NCBI GenBank assembly: GCA_002345145.1
Contig: DDVC01000221.1
Coordinates: forward strand, 1-27,974
Reading direction: 5' to 3'
Length of the DNA stretch: 27,974 nt
DNA from: Bacteroidetes bacterium UBA2322
Lineage (GTDB): Bacteria > Bacteroidota > Bacteroidia > Chitinophagales > UBA2359
The notes under the pieces are model-generated. The model did no database searches and had not been told where the DNA came from. It saw nothing but the letters and a program-made list of their open reading frames with translations. Of this stretch, positions 9,601 to 15,690 are shown piece by piece. The translations under genes were made by a program, and so were the position numbers. Every line of letters begins with the position of its first letter. The first letter of the stretch is position 1.

Positions 9601-11604
9601 CCCGCCGTCATTAGCGCCTGTACCACCTGCGCCGGCAGCATTATAAGCGCCGGTACCTGTGCCTGTGCCACTGGCAACATTGCTTGAGCAGTTCATAGCT
9701 GGATTGGAAACAATGCCGGGCGCTGCGTTACACCCATTACCGCCGTTTGCGCCGGCTGTGCCGTTTGCGCCGGCTGTGCCGGGTGTTCCATTAGCGCCGG
9801 GTGAGGCATTGCCGGGTATGGCACGGCAACGCACAACGTTGTAATTAGAGCAGTTATTCAGGTAAATGCCGTAAGTAGAAACGCCCTCCACAGTGGTAGT
9901 GGGGGCGTTGGCAGTGGTAAAGGTAAGGTCTTGCAGCCTGAAATTGCCGATGCTGTTGCCTTGTACGGCTATAAGCGCCGGAGCGCCGGCAATGCCATCA
10001 TAAGGATATGCGCCGGCAGCAGTTCGGTTAATGATGGTAGTAGTGGCAGGAGTGCCATCGGTACTTACCTTTTGCCAATCGGAACCGGGCAAGAAGCCAC
10101 CTTCAATGGTAATGTAATCAAAAAGCTGAATGGGTTGGTCAAAATTATACACGCCAACCGATAGTTTGATAACCGCGTTGTTGCATTGGGCAAGCGAAAT
10201 GGCGGTGGGTAAATCAACGGGGTCCACCCTTGTGCCATTGCCCGATGAACTGCCCGCCGGGGTTACATATAAGTTTACACAGGCAGGGTCGGGAGCGGGC
10301 GCTCCGGCGTAAACCATGGTGCTGTTGGTGGCAGTACAGCCTTCGGGGGTGGTAATGGTAACGGTGTAAAGTGTATTAGAAGTGGGCGCTGCCTGAATAG
10401 TTTGCCCGTTTGGGCTGCCGCTAAACGCACCGCCTCCCCAAGTAATAGCAGAACCGGCAGGCGCTAATACGCTAAGCGCCACTGAGCCACCCGTACAAAC
10501 TGCCGGATTTTGGGGGGTAATTTGGGCATAAGCCTGCGGGTGTACGGTAACAGTAACAGACTCAGTGCGGGAGCAACTGCCACTGATAATTTCCAATGTA
10601 TAAACCGTAGTTGCAGTGGGCGAAACGGTGATAGAAGTACCTGTTTGCCCCGTACTCCATGTGCCCGAAAGGTTAGACGAGAGCGTTACCGAAGCGCCGG
10701 TGCCGGCACATATAGCGCTGGGCGAAGCCGAAAGCTGAATGGGCGTAGGAAAGGTAAACGTGGTAGGCGCAGTTAGGTTATTGCCGCATAAATCGCTAAG
10801 CCCCGATGGGGTAAGCGTGTAAGATGCCGCCGGAGCGCCTACTAAGGTATAACTAACCAATAATCGGGTAGAAAAATCGCCGCAGTCAATGCCGGTAACG
10901 TTGGTAACAACCGCACCGCTCATGGTAAATGCTGAACTGCTGATGGTATTACAATCGATAGGAGCAGAGGAGTACACCACCAGCGGCTGCCCTATGTTAC
11001 AGGCTTCAACAGTAAGCGTAGGCGGAGGCGATGCACTGCTAACCAAAGTAGCGCTACCGCTGAAAGTAATGTTATAGCCGCTAAAAGTGAACGGGTTGAG
11101 CCATAGGTTGTTTACAAACAGAGCATAAGTTTGCCCTGCCGTAACGTTTAACCCCGGCATAATAGGTGGTTGCGAGCCGCCATAACTCAACCCGGGCGGG
11201 GCGGTAGTGGCAGCCGTCATACCGGTAGGGGCATTAGAGCCTGAGTAGTTGCACCTGATGGGGTTAGTTTGACCTATTTCGTTACAGCCGCCCACGCTAA
11301 TATCCCAAAGGGCAAAGTCAAAATCTACATTAGAGTTAATGGTAAAACCCAGTGTGCCGCTTGTAGCTATGCTAAACACATACCATACCGAATTTATTTC
11401 GCCGGGTTCTATACAGTTTTCAAGGGGCAGAACTTCAAATTCATTACCAAATCCAAGGTAGTAATCGCTTTGGAAATAGGTATTGCCACAAATAGGCAAT
11501 GCACTGATACAGTCTTGTTCGGGCTGAAAGTATTCGGGAAGTTGTTGTGCTTTAAGTATAAAAGGAAAAGTTAAAACAAGCAGGAAGAGTAACTTTTTGA
11601 CCAT
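652..11604 (-). CDS. Giant multidomain T9SS-secreted surface protein (CHU_C type B sorting domain)
   Basis: A 3650-residue exported protein, probably an adhesin or gliding/surface component. Residues 1-20 form a signal peptide (KK, hydrophobic core, KAQ end). The approximate domain order is: Cys-rich head domain (20-190), Ig-like and PKD-like modules (190-440), probable right-handed beta-helix (440-596), glycine-rich/collagen-like block (596-956), PKD-like and SprB-like repeats with GxYxVxVTD motifs (1000-1480), three to four short Ig modules with NGCSD (1480-1720), an array of alternating module pairs (1805-3190), Ig/PKD modules, and a C-terminal gliding-motility domain (about 3558-3650, with IPNAFSPNGDGVND and YNRWGNEVY). 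That last domain is the T9SS type B sorting signal. The start has no competing upstream ATG; a TAACTTTA near-match to the -7 box lies at 11662-11669. The ligand is not predictable. No other T9SS gene is in the window. Confidence 0.93.
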   Translation of the reverse strand: MVKKLLFLLVLTFPFILKAQQLPEYFQPEQDCISALPICGNTYFQSDYYLGFGNEFEVLPLENCIEPGEINSVWYVFSIATSGTLGFTINSNVDFDFALWDISVGGCNEIGQTNPIRCNYSGSNAPTGMTAATTAPPGLSYGGSQPPIMPGLNVTAGQTYALFVNNLWLNPFTFSGYNITFSGSATLVSSASPPPTLTVEACNIGQPLVVYSSAPIDCNTISSSAFTMSGAVVTNVTGIDCGDFSTRLLVSYTLVGAPAASYTLTPSGLSDLCGNNLTAPTTFTFPTPIQLSASPSAICAGTGASVTLSSNLSGTWSTGQTGTSITVSPTATTVYTLEIISGSCSRTESVTVTVHPQAYAQITPQNPAVCTGGSVALSVLAPAGSAITWGGGAFSGSPNGQTIQAAPTSNTLYTVTITTPEGCTATNSTMVYAGAPAPDPACVNLYVTPAGSSSGNGTRVDPVDLPTAISLAQCNNAVIKLSVGVYNFDQPIQLFDYITIEGGFLPGSDWQKVSTDGTPATTTIINRTAAGAYPYDGIAGAPALIAVQGNSIGNFRLQDLTFTTANAPTTTVEGVSTYGIYLNNCSNYNVVRCRAIPGNASPGANGTPGTAGANGTAGANGGNGCNAAPGIVSNPAMNCSSNVASGTGTGTGAYNAAGAGGTGANDGGQGGKGGWRSYNLGNGNNNGQNGLPGAGPGGGAGGNGGTGNGPTGINIYNCVCDATAITHGVNGQLGAPGTPGTPGALSPITPQYSVLFVPGGLGSNGTNGTNGSGGGGGGGGGGQNAQEGFCLPAPPFPGGLCVSADLGSDAGCGGGGGGGGGFFGTGGTGAYSGGGSFGIFLWANGPNGNFIDANTTAGAAGNGGAGGAGGAGGAGGAGGQGGDAIPCSLSCITCLIPNPLPFGPSCLLSISPGFPNFQLIPPQISNSNLERDYGDGGNGGAGGTGGTGGAGGNGHPGQAQSVYINGAPLTTNITNFNLTAQPVIQYSGQSCVDTDITFTGPGSQTWNLGVNANPATLSGATVTTQYGDIGRNTITYGSQTYTGFVNIVLDYVPEADIYTTAALIPPTIDQYQACAGDAIDFQALQLGIDYEWEFVTVSGGPAPSPSVYPSNPLNPTESLDNIVFANAGVYNIRHRVKSDCCGWSEWVQIVLNVEPVPDFTIQPNPAYLCGTGTLTLNVVINNPASVNPATILWTPATGLSDPTSLNPTVSGLIATTTYTVLAYNPAGNCFRENTITVNVQNDLQLAATINPANCGPNGSIVINSVLNGIGPYTYAWQPPLTATGSSVSNLDQGMYGVIVTDVTTGCTVFQEFGLNPSPTSLQVSVKDIVPNCVVGSNNASAEINWLAGVGTFTITWAGAASGTVTLPAGEQGYILTGLPTGAYSVTVTDAGNANCADVVTFNVPNANPMFLNLVASTGTTACGAADGTASVVATGGTPPSDPFIPQYTYTWSHDATLNSPDAANLAAGVYTVSVSDDAGCVVSLDITIDDPVPVFTLNPAPNICAGTLVDLATLNGSGIGTFVWYEGDLPPAGTPVTTVTPAVTTTYFVVYTENGCSDTGSATINVNAAPDFSVNTPPDLCPGESINLTSLNGSGSGTFSWFDGLPSSGAPVTVVTPPATTAYWVLYAEGNCSDSLEVTVTVLPTPVFTITPDATICLGDSFDLSGLNGPEPGTFQWFDGTPSSGTPVSSVSPAVDTFYWVLYTENGCSDSLQAQILVAPVPDILVLAPPSVLCLEAGGTFDLTALNALEVNGLPGAFTWYADAALTTLVPDPTAVGAAGAYYAQFTTDNGGCTDVESVDIETSLLPNAPTGNADVVACNGLPLPPISVTDPGAGFLVNWYDAPTGGNLIGTGATITATATGAFYAAITNLTSGCESVAVPVNVIAGNPLILGELETACSADLTTYDVLLFPLGGSGQGYTVDAPPYTVFLNADNSFTVVGIPVGTVAAATLTDSDGCSITVNLTPADCPCPDINPPAPASFVACPGQPLPQLSVPDPGAGFTVYWYDAPTGGTLLGAGITFDPYAIGTVYAAIVQTPSFCESPATAITLTQNPALQFAETGTACAADLASFSLTIQVSGGSGSGYTVAAAPYTVTNNGGGSFTLSGIPNNTTATVSITDTNGCTTSGSLSSIDCSCPTIPPPANPVGATICFGGAPVALSVTAPGAGFTVSWFDVPAGGTAIGTGASFTPPAAGAYYAQITETATGCVSLRTPVNLTEAPQLSYSLVDLVCSADLNFYNVNLTVSGGTAPYTVNGGSYTVSDNGSGSFTLLNVPVTTMSAVNISDALGCSLPTVDFIPPSCPCPAVAAPTGATNAFSCFGAPLAALSVADPGSGFTVLWFDAQTGGTLIGTGISFVPAAAGTWYAALQDNINGCISPTVPVTLTQGDLLAGNFITGVCAADLNSFSAQIGISGGNAPYTVTAGALSVTDNADGTFTITGIPDNTTATAQITDAQGCTATLAIPATDCVCPAVAPPSAPTGNTYCFGQTPTAITVADPGAGFQINWYATPAGGSPIGTGSSFTPPAAGAYYAETVELVNGCNSTRIPVTLTENAQIVAVQGNATCSADLLTYSVDITITGGTAPYTVTAGAFAITNNGGGSYTLSGIPSNAAATVSVTDAVGCAFTSGLNAVNCNCPFIAPPANPTGAFICFGQLPAALTVADPGAGLTINWYATATGGSPIGTGNTFTPATPGAYYAEVVDADGCNSTRVPVTLTQGADIGLLQIDGFCSPDLTAYSINLLVSNTSGLVTVTATDDAGLNYPVLDTGGGAYLVQDIAADFTGNITATVTDATNCTQTLVLSPIPCNCPVVPAPANPTSASVCFGAPLADLCVDDPGAAYSVQWYDAPTGGGLLLGTGNCFTPPAAGTYYPILVDNVNGCTGTSGSAALTVGSAINISQNPPSCAADLLTYSVNIGISGGVLPYTVTAASGSVVNNGGGNYTISGIPNNTASQVLVTDAAGCTQTLNLNTINCACASVLPPANPTDAFVCFGAPLSAISVADPGAGFVINWYDAPTGGTLLGTGASFTPTAPGAYYAETEETITGCLSTRVAVTLTQGAAITITDNGSTCSADLTTYDVTVSITGGTEPYTFSAGGYAVTPILDAWIVQGITQATSVVLTVTDANGCTASLDLGVTTCNCPAVPTPTGAQNNSYCQGNAPTALSVSAPGAGLVVQWFDALTGGTLLATGNTYTPATAGTYYAQLLDIATDCAGTRIPVTLTQNALPSAPNAASPNPYCEGAFIQALTASGSGGTLNWYADAALTTQVGTGASFAPQTPTVGNAISYWVAETVNGCQSAATEVTVSVIVCNCTPPDAPVLSSASQTLCEGEDLTPFTATAAAGLEIRWYINGALVQTGATYTPTQAGEVQVTAYNPADGCESAPTTASVAILPIPVANFAFAASACVGDAVTITYTGTASDAAMVYWDFGASATPATATGANAQSVVWNTSGIQTVTLTIDDNGCGHILSLPISVSDVSASITPATTTILQGQSVTLTVNAQSALGTALNYTWQPDVNCPDCPSVTVTPTAATTVYTVQVADEYGCNAVAEATINMTPRNEVLIPNAFSPNGDGVNDLFRLTGLNISQIELYVYNRWGNEVYANTFTDLTTGWNGEYKGKTQELGVYVYYATVTFTDGTQETFKGNVTLMR
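2090..6180 (-). repeat. Array of alternating Ig-like module pairs within the giant surface protein
   Basis: Two module types alternate with a period of about 165 residues (about 500 bp). Type A carries a CxCP...PP lead-in, a CFG motif, DPGAGF, and NWYDAPTGGTxxGTG; nine copies are visible. Type B starts CSADLxxYxV, followed by GGxxPYTV, NNGGGSYTLSGIP and VTDAxGC; eight copies are visible. Cysteines recur at fixed places (the CxC linker, one in CFG, one in GC), suggesting disulphide-stabilised domains. Copies are clearly diverged in both DNA and protein, so this looks like old duplication with selection rather than recent expansion. Confidence 0.8.
8730..9815 (-). repeat. Glycine-rich/collagen-like coding block with trinucleotide and 9-bp repeats
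   Basis: This part of the giant gene encodes about 360 residues dominated by GGAGG, GxxGxx and polyglycine. DNA repeats include nine GCC triplets at 9142-9168, nine GCC/ACC triplets at 9262-9288, 9-bp units (GCCTGCTCC) at 8971-9015 and again at 8752-8787, and tandem GTGCCGG-type units near 9379-9407 encoding G-T-P. All units are multiples of three, so copy changes keep the frame. A short non-glycine, Cys-containing insert (DNA about 8800-8955) interrupts the block. Confidence 0.85.
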
Positions 11605-11794
11605 ACCAATAGTTAAAAGGTTGAGTTAAATAATTTGAAAATGCGAGGTGAAAGTGCGCTATAAAGTTAGGGGTTTTTTACGGAAAGCCGTTTTTTGCCT
11701 CTAAAAACTTACTGAATGAGGGGTTTTTGCACTTTTTTTGACTCAAAAATTAAAAAATAGGGGAGTAGGGAGTAAAACAACCGCAAAATGCGTT

Positions 11795-11802
11795 TATCTT
11801 TG
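11795..11802 (+). promoter_or_regulatory. Bacteroidota-type -7 element upstream of tRNA-Ser
   Basis: TATCTTTG matches the Bacteroidota -7 consensus TAnnTTTG exactly and lies 21 bases before the mature 5' end of tRNA-Ser, a sensible distance for a short leader. No clear -33 TTG box is visible at the expected spacing, so the call rests on the -7 box and position. Confidence 0.6.
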
Positions 11803-11823
11803 CAGCCGTTTCTTTAAAAGCCG

Positions 11824-11910
11824 GGTGAGGTGGGTGAGTGGCTGAAACCAACAGTTTGCTAAACTGTCGTACTCGAAAGGGTACCGCGGGTTCGAATCCC
11901 GCCCTCACCG
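11824..11910 (+). tRNA. tRNA-Ser (anticodon GCT)
   Basis: An 87-base tRNA with a long variable arm, as expected for serine. The acceptor stem is GGTGAGG (11824-11830) pairing with CCTCACC (11903-11909), discriminator G at 11910; the anticodon stem is ACAGT/ACTGT with loop TTGCTAA and anticodon GCT at 11858-11860; the T arm is GCGGG-TTCGAAT-CCCGC (11886-11902). CCA is not encoded. It reads AGC/AGU codons. Confidence 0.96.
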
Positions 11911-11913
11911 CAG

Positions 11914-11950
11914 AAAGCCCGATAGGCAACGCAAGCCTTATCGGGCTTTT
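11914..11950 (+). terminator. Hairpin terminator between the two tRNA genes
   Basis: AAAGCCCGATA and TATCGGGCTTTT form a stem around a GGC/GCC extension with one bulge, and the right arm ends in a short T run. It starts 3 bases after tRNA-Ser. It may act as an intrinsic terminator or as a processing structure if both tRNAs share one transcript. Confidence 0.7.
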
Positions 11951-11956
11951 GTTTTG

Positions 11957-12031
11957 CGGGGTGTAGCGCAGTCCGGTTAGCGTATCTGCTTTGGGAGCAG
12001 AGGGTCGCTGGTTCGAATCCAGTCACCCCGA
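11957..12031 (+). tRNA. tRNA-Pro (anticodon TGG)
   Basis: A 75-base tRNA. The acceptor stem is CGGGGTG (11957-11963) with CACCCCG (12024-12030), discriminator A at 12031; the anticodon stem is TCTGC/GCAGA with loop TTTGGGA and anticodon TGG at 11992-11994; the T arm is GCTGG-TTCGAAT-CCAGT. CCA is not encoded. There is no separate -7 box in the 46 bases after tRNA-Ser, so it probably depends on readthrough of the hairpin between them. Confidence 0.96.
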
Positions 12032-12036
12032 CATAT

Positions 12037-12079
12037 AAAAAGGCAAACATCGGGAGTAATCCGGAGGTTTGCCTTTTTT
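12037..12079 (+). terminator. Intrinsic terminator after tRNA-Pro
   Basis: AAAAAGGCAAAC (12037-12048) pairs with GTTTGCCTTTTTT (12067-12079), giving a stem with an 18-base loop and a T run on the plus strand. The A run on the left arm would make it usable on the opposite strand too. Confidence 0.8.
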
Positions 12080-12098
12080 AGTTGTTAGTCTGTAGTTG
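12078..12098. repeat. Short 7-bp-period tract
   Basis: TTA at 12078, TTA at 12085 and GTA at 12092 are spaced by 7 bases directly after the tRNA-Pro terminator. Only three units, so it may be chance, but it matches the pattern of the longer heptad tracts elsewhere in the window. Confidence 0.35.
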
Positions 12099-12168
12099 CC
12101 ATTCAGCCCACCCTTGCCTTTCCAAAGGATGGGAATTTTTGCCATTTACTATTTACTAAAAATAACAC

Positions 12169-13077
12169 ATGGTAAACACCTATATTCACCCGGAGCCGGC
12201 AAGTTGGTCGTCGCAGTTTTTGCAAACGGTTATGCGGTTAATACAGTGGAAAAAACAACCGCTAACTTTTTTAACCGGCAAACGGTTAATGCAGCAACCG
12301 GCAAAAATGCCCCGATATTTATCTCAAAATTACAACATTAACACCACTACGCACAATGGCAGAGAGGTTTATACCATTACGCCCCAAAAACCTGTATCAA
12401 AAAAGGTAATCTTGTATTGGCATGGCGGAGCTTATGTACACAATATAACCCTGTTTCACTGGAATTTGGTAGCTGCATTGGTTAAACAAACCGGCGCTAC
12501 TTTAATACTGCCCGATTATCCGCTGGCACCGGCTGCTACGTGGCAAGATGTTTACCATTTTGCCCAAACGCTTTACCAACAATTACTGATACAAACACCG
12601 GCAAACCAAATAGTTTTTATGGGAGATTCGGCAGGCGGCGGGTTGGCGCTGGGTCTAACACAAAAACTGCACAGCGAGCAGTTGCCTATCCCACCACAAA
12701 CCATTTTACTTGCCCCATGGTTAGATATTTCTATGACCAACCCCCTCATAAACCAAATAGAGCCACATGATGCCATGCTCCACAAACAAACACTGTTAAT
12801 GGCTGCCAATGCTTATGCCAACCAATTGCCCTTGCAAGATTATAAGGTTAGCCCCTTATACGGCAGCTTTGACGGATTAGGTACATTATCGGTGTTTACG
12901 GGCACACACGATTTGCTTCTTGCCGATGCAAGAAAACTAAAACAAATGGCAGAACAGCAAACCTTTGCCCTCAACTATTTTGAGTACCCAAAAATGTTTC
13001 ACGTTTGGATGGCAATTACCCAACTGCCCGAGTCTAAACATGCCATACAACAAATAGCCCGCCTTATTGAAAAGTGA
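12169..13077 (+). CDS. Alpha/beta hydrolase (fold-3 / hormone-sensitive-lipase family esterase)
   Basis: A 302-residue probable carboxylesterase or deacetylase. The oxyanion motif HGGAY is at residues 85-89, the nucleophile elbow GDSAGG puts Ser154 as nucleophile, and GTHD (Asp248) and FHVW (His278) complete the triad in the order typical of the HSL (alpha/beta hydrolase fold-3) family. No signal peptide is seen, so it should be cytoplasmic. An N-terminal region of about 75 residues resembles the cap of the family. It is followed after 108 bases by a glycosyltransferase gene on the same strand, but a promoter-like -7 box between them suggests separate transcription. Substrate is unknown; removing an acyl or acetyl group in the neighbouring glycan locus is possible but is inference. 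Confidence 0.88.
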   Translation: MVNTYIHPEPASWSSQFLQTVMRLIQWKKQPLTFLTGKRLMQQPAKMPRYLSQNYNINTTTHNGREVYTITPQKPVSKKVILYWHGGAYVHNITLFHWNLVAALVKQTGATLILPDYPLAPAATWQDVYHFAQTLYQQLLIQTPANQIVFMGDSAGGGLALGLTQKLHSEQLPIPPQTILLAPWLDISMTNPLINQIEPHDAMLHKQTLLMAANAYANQLPLQDYKVSPLYGSFDGLGTLSVFTGTHDLLLADARKLKQMAEQQTFALNYFEYPKMFHVWMAITQLPESKHAIQQIARLIEK

Positions 13078-13095
13078 AAAACGAAAAGTGAGAAG

Positions 13096-13122
13096 TTATG
13101 AGTTACCGATTACCCTCTACCG
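13096..13122. repeat. Degenerate 7-bp-period repeat
   Basis: TTA at 13096, 13103 and 13110 and CTA at 13117 are spaced by exactly 7 bases, in the gap between the hydrolase stop and the glycosyltransferase promoter. The units read roughly AGTTATG, AGTTACC, GATTACC, CTCTACC. Confidence 0.65.
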
Positions 13123-13144
13123 CAAAATTTGGCTGGTAGCTATT

Positions 13145-13152
13145 TATTTTTG
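13145..13152 (+). promoter_or_regulatory. Bacteroidota-type -7 element for the ArnC-like glycosyltransferase
   Basis: TATTTTTG matches TAnnTTTG exactly. Transcription from it would begin near 13157-13160, leaving a leader of about 28 bases before the ATG at 13186. This excludes the in-frame TTG at 13129 as a start. No -33 TTG is seen at the usual spacing. Confidence 0.5.
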
Positions 13153-13185
13153 TACCTTGCAGGGCATTTTAGAAATGTGCTTGTT

Positions 13186-14124
13186 ATGCCGCTTTTTTCC
13201 ACTTCGCCCCCTCAATACTCAGTAGTGGTGCCTGTTTACAATGGCGCTATTACGGTACAAGAGCTGTTTGAGCGGACAAAAGCAGTTTTTACCCAATTGG
13301 GCAGCAGTTTTGAAATGATATTGGTAGAAGATAACGGGCAAGACAACAGTTGGCAAAAAATAACCCAACTCCATAAAAACTATCCTCAACAGGTGCGCGG
13401 CATTAAACTTACCCGAAACTACGGACAACACAATGCCACCCTGTGCGGCTTTAAGTATGCGCGCGGCAGCTACATCATTACTATTGACGATGACCTGCAA
13501 GCTCCTCCCGAAGAGATACCTAAACTGCTCCACTGTTTTGCTCAAACCCAAGCCGATGTAGTATATGGCGTTTACCCTATCAAAAAACACTCGCCGGTGC
13601 GCCGCATAGGCAGTTATACCGTGCGCAAACTGTTTAAATTAGGCGCCGGCACCCAAAACCAAGGGTCATCTTTTAGGCTAATAACGCGCCCCATAGCCGA
13701 GCAACTTACTCGCCACACACAAAGTTATGTGTATATAGATGAGCTTTTGCAGTGGTACACCACGCATATAGCCGCCACACCGGTGGAGCATTATGCCAGT
13801 AAAAAAGGAAAATCGGGCTATCCGCTGCTCAAACTTATTATGTTTACCCTTAACCTCATCATCAACTACACCGCTATTCCGCTCAGGCTTATGACCTATT
13901 CGGGTTTATTTTTTGCCGTTGTGTTTTTTTGTGTGGGTTTGTACTACATCTACGAAAAACTTTTTTGGGGAGCGCAATTGGGTTTTACCTCGCTCATTAC
14001 TGCCATCTTTTTTACCACCGGACTCATTATGTTTTGTTTGGGCATTATAGGTGAGTACCTTCGCCGCCTTTATTTAGGGCAAAACCAACAACCGCAATAC
14101 ACCATTAGGGAAACGCTGCTATGA
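13186..14124 (+). CDS. Family 2 membrane glycosyltransferase, ArnC/DPM1-like
   Basis: A 312-residue enzyme likely to transfer a sugar from a nucleotide donor to polyprenyl phosphate at the inner membrane. The GT-A domain opens with YSVVVPVYNG (residues 11-20), has VEDNGQDNSW (47-56), RNYGQHNA (77-84) and the metal/donor motif DDDLQ (101-105). Two membrane helices follow at about 237-257 and 268-290, the layout of the ArnC/GtrB/DPM1 group. I choose ATG 13186: the reading frame opens from a TTG at 13129, but that codon lies upstream of the -7 box at 13145-13152 and the family begins just before the SVVVPVYN strand. The stop overlaps the next gene by 4 bases (ATGA), implying translational coupling with the GNAT. 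The sugar is not predictable. Confidence 0.88.
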   Translation: MPLFSTSPPQYSVVVPVYNGAITVQELFERTKAVFTQLGSSFEMILVEDNGQDNSWQKITQLHKNYPQQVRGIKLTRNYGQHNATLCGFKYARGSYIITIDDDLQAPPEEIPKLLHCFAQTQADVVYGVYPIKKHSPVRRIGSYTVRKLFKLGAGTQNQGSSFRLITRPIAEQLTRHTQSYVYIDELLQWYTTHIAATPVEHYASKKGKSGYPLLKLIMFTLNLIINYTAIPLRLMTYSGLFFAVVFFCVGLYYIYEKLFWGAQLGFTSLITAIFFTTGLIMFCLGIIGEYLRRLYLGQNQQPQYTIRETLL

Positions 14125-14771
14125 AATGGACACAATACCAACTTACGCTTTCCTTACTAAGGCAGGAACACATAGAAACGGTGCGCTACTGGCGAAACCA
14201 CCCCATGATAAGCCGGTATATGGAGTTTAGAGAGCCTATTACGCCCCAAATGCAAGCCAACTGGTTTGCCGGCATCAACAATGCGTACAATTTTTATTTT
14301 CTCATTACCCACCAAAACGAGCAAGTAGGGCTCATCAGCACCTCGGGCATTGATATGGATTACCAAACCGGTAATTGTGGCATTTTTATCTGGCAACCAC
14401 AGGCAGTGGGTAGTCATGTGCCGGTTTTTGCGGTGCTGGCTATGCTCAATTTTAACTTTCACCTGCTCCAACTCCACACCACGCATATAAAAGTACACCA
14501 CCATAACAAAAAGGCAATCCGCTATAACCATGCTTTGGGCTACCGGCTAATGCCGCCGGAGCAGCAGCCTCCTACACCCTTTCAGCATTTCAGGCTCACC
14601 CGCCAACACTATTTTACCCATACCCTTAGGCTAAGGCAATTGGGCAATAAACTCTATGGCACACACAGCATACTTCAACTAAGCGCTACTCCGCAGGGCG
14701 AAAAAGTGCGCTCGCTGCTCCTAAACCTGCCCGATGAAACCATGCACACGCTAAACCTGCAAATTATATAA
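14121..14771 (+). CDS. GNAT-family N-acetyltransferase
   Basis: A 216-residue protein resembling the RimJ/PseH-like acetyltransferase_3 group. It opens with LRQEHIETVRYWRNHPMISRY, split here as LRQEH then VRYWRN (residues 14-26), a motif typical of GNATs that act on amino sugars or protein N-termini; the central strand and the region HHHNKKAIRYNHALGYR (about 126-142) match the acetyl-CoA-binding N-K-A-x-x-x-Y-x-x-x-G-(Y/F) motif. The last 60 or so residues extend beyond the usual GNAT length and are unassigned. Its ATG overlaps the stop of the polyprenyl-phosphate glycosyltransferase, so the two are co-translated; acetylation of an amino sugar used in the same glycan is a reasonable inference. 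It converges with the minus-strand operon, ending only 4 bases from it. Confidence 0.8.
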   Translation: MKWTQYQLTLSLLRQEHIETVRYWRNHPMISRYMEFREPITPQMQANWFAGINNAYNFYFLITHQNEQVGLISTSGIDMDYQTGNCGIFIWQPQAVGSHVPVFAVLAMLNFNFHLLQLHTTHIKVHHHNKKAIRYNHALGYRLMPPEQQPPTPFQHFRLTRQHYFTHTLRLRQLGNKLYGTHSILQLSATPQGEKVRSLLLNLPDETMHTLNLQII

Positions 14772-14775
14772 TGCG

Positions 14776-15690
14776 CTAATGCCACCCGCTGATAAACCGA
14801 AGAAAAAACTCGTTAAACCGGTATCGGCATTTCTTTTTAAAGGCGCGCCACTCTAACGGCAAACAAATACCTATTTGCATGGCAGGGTTAAATATCCAGC
14901 TTAGGTATCTTCTAAAAAATGGCAGGTTGGCATACGGAAACCGCCTAATGTCTAAATACGGCATAAGGTTGGTTTTAATTTTGGCAAATTCGCGGCGGTT
15001 ATGGGCAACATATTCCTTGTCTGCCCAATCTTTAAACACTTCACGTCCTATATGAAAAGTGAGGTGTTTATCTGCCAGCAGCACAAAATTAGACGCATAA
15101 CAATACAGGTTGTGCGATAAGCTGATTTCAATAAAAGGCACGCCAATGCAAATGTTTTCGAGTTTGAACAAAGGAAATAAATCCCGATGAAACACAAAAC
15201 AATCAAATCCGGGGTGGGGCAACCCCACCTCAGCCACCATAGCCGGAATTTGGTGAACATGCCGGTAGGTAGCCGCAATACGGCGGCGGTTAATCATAAA
15301 AGCATCGTAGCCCTGCTCAATGTAGTATGCCACTGCCTCATAAAAATTAGGCGTTACGGCTATGTCAACATTGGTATAAATTAAAAAATCGGCAGTAGAG
15401 GCATCATAAAGCCGCTGCAAAATTTCTCTTATAAGGGGCAGTTTGCGGTAGTGGGTAAACTTGCCAAACTGAGGCGCAGCCTGTGTAAGATGTGGGGTTT
15501 GGGTAAAAAAATGGGGCACAAAACCGGCGTCTTCTTCATACTGTGCGCTGTATAGGGTTACCGTTGCCTTGCCCTGTGCATACTCTTTGGCGGCAAGCAT
15601 AGTGGCAAAGGTAACCGGCTGTGCGTGGTACAAATCGGAGGTGGGCTTTACCCGCACCGGGTTAATAATATGGGCAATGGTAGGTGGCAT
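14776..15690 (-). CDS. Glycosyltransferase-like protein of unrecognised family
   Basis: A 304-residue soluble protein that looks like a GT-A-fold enzyme but which I cannot place in a named family. IAHIINPV at the N-terminus and FLIYTNVDIAV at about 102-112 resemble a nucleotide-sugar-binding strand with a DxD-like element (N-V-D); PGFDCFVF near 158-165 is another conserved-looking core. There is no signal peptide and no clear membrane helix; the C-terminus is strongly basic and aromatic (KKKCRYRFNEFF), which could hold it at the membrane. Its ATG overlaps the TAA of the desaturase upstream by one base, so it is the last gene of a minus-strand operon. Likely role: adding a sugar in the same glycan or glycolipid pathway (inference). 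Confidence 0.6.
   Translation of the reverse strand: MPPTIAHIINPVRVKPTSDLYHAQPVTFATMLAAKEYAQGKATVTLYSAQYEEDAGFVPHFFTQTPHLTQAAPQFGKFTHYRKLPLIREILQRLYDASTADFLIYTNVDIAVTPNFYEAVAYYIEQGYDAFMINRRRIAATYRHVHQIPAMVAEVGLPHPGFDCFVFHRDLFPLFKLENICIGVPFIEISLSHNLYCYASNFVLLADKHLTFHIGREVFKDWADKEYVAHNRREFAKIKTNLMPYLDIRRFPYANLPFFRRYLSWIFNPAMQIGICLPLEWRAFKKKCRYRFNEFFLRFISGWH

Noticed and set aside
12096..12341. Open frame overlapping the start of the alpha/beta hydrolase
   Set aside because: It is in another frame over a gene with a complete catalytic triad and shows no recognisable features.
13129..13185. TTG start giving a 19-residue longer glycosyltransferase
   Set aside because: The codon lies upstream of an exact -7 box at 13145-13152, and the family starts close to the SVVVPVYN strand; ATG 13186 fits both.
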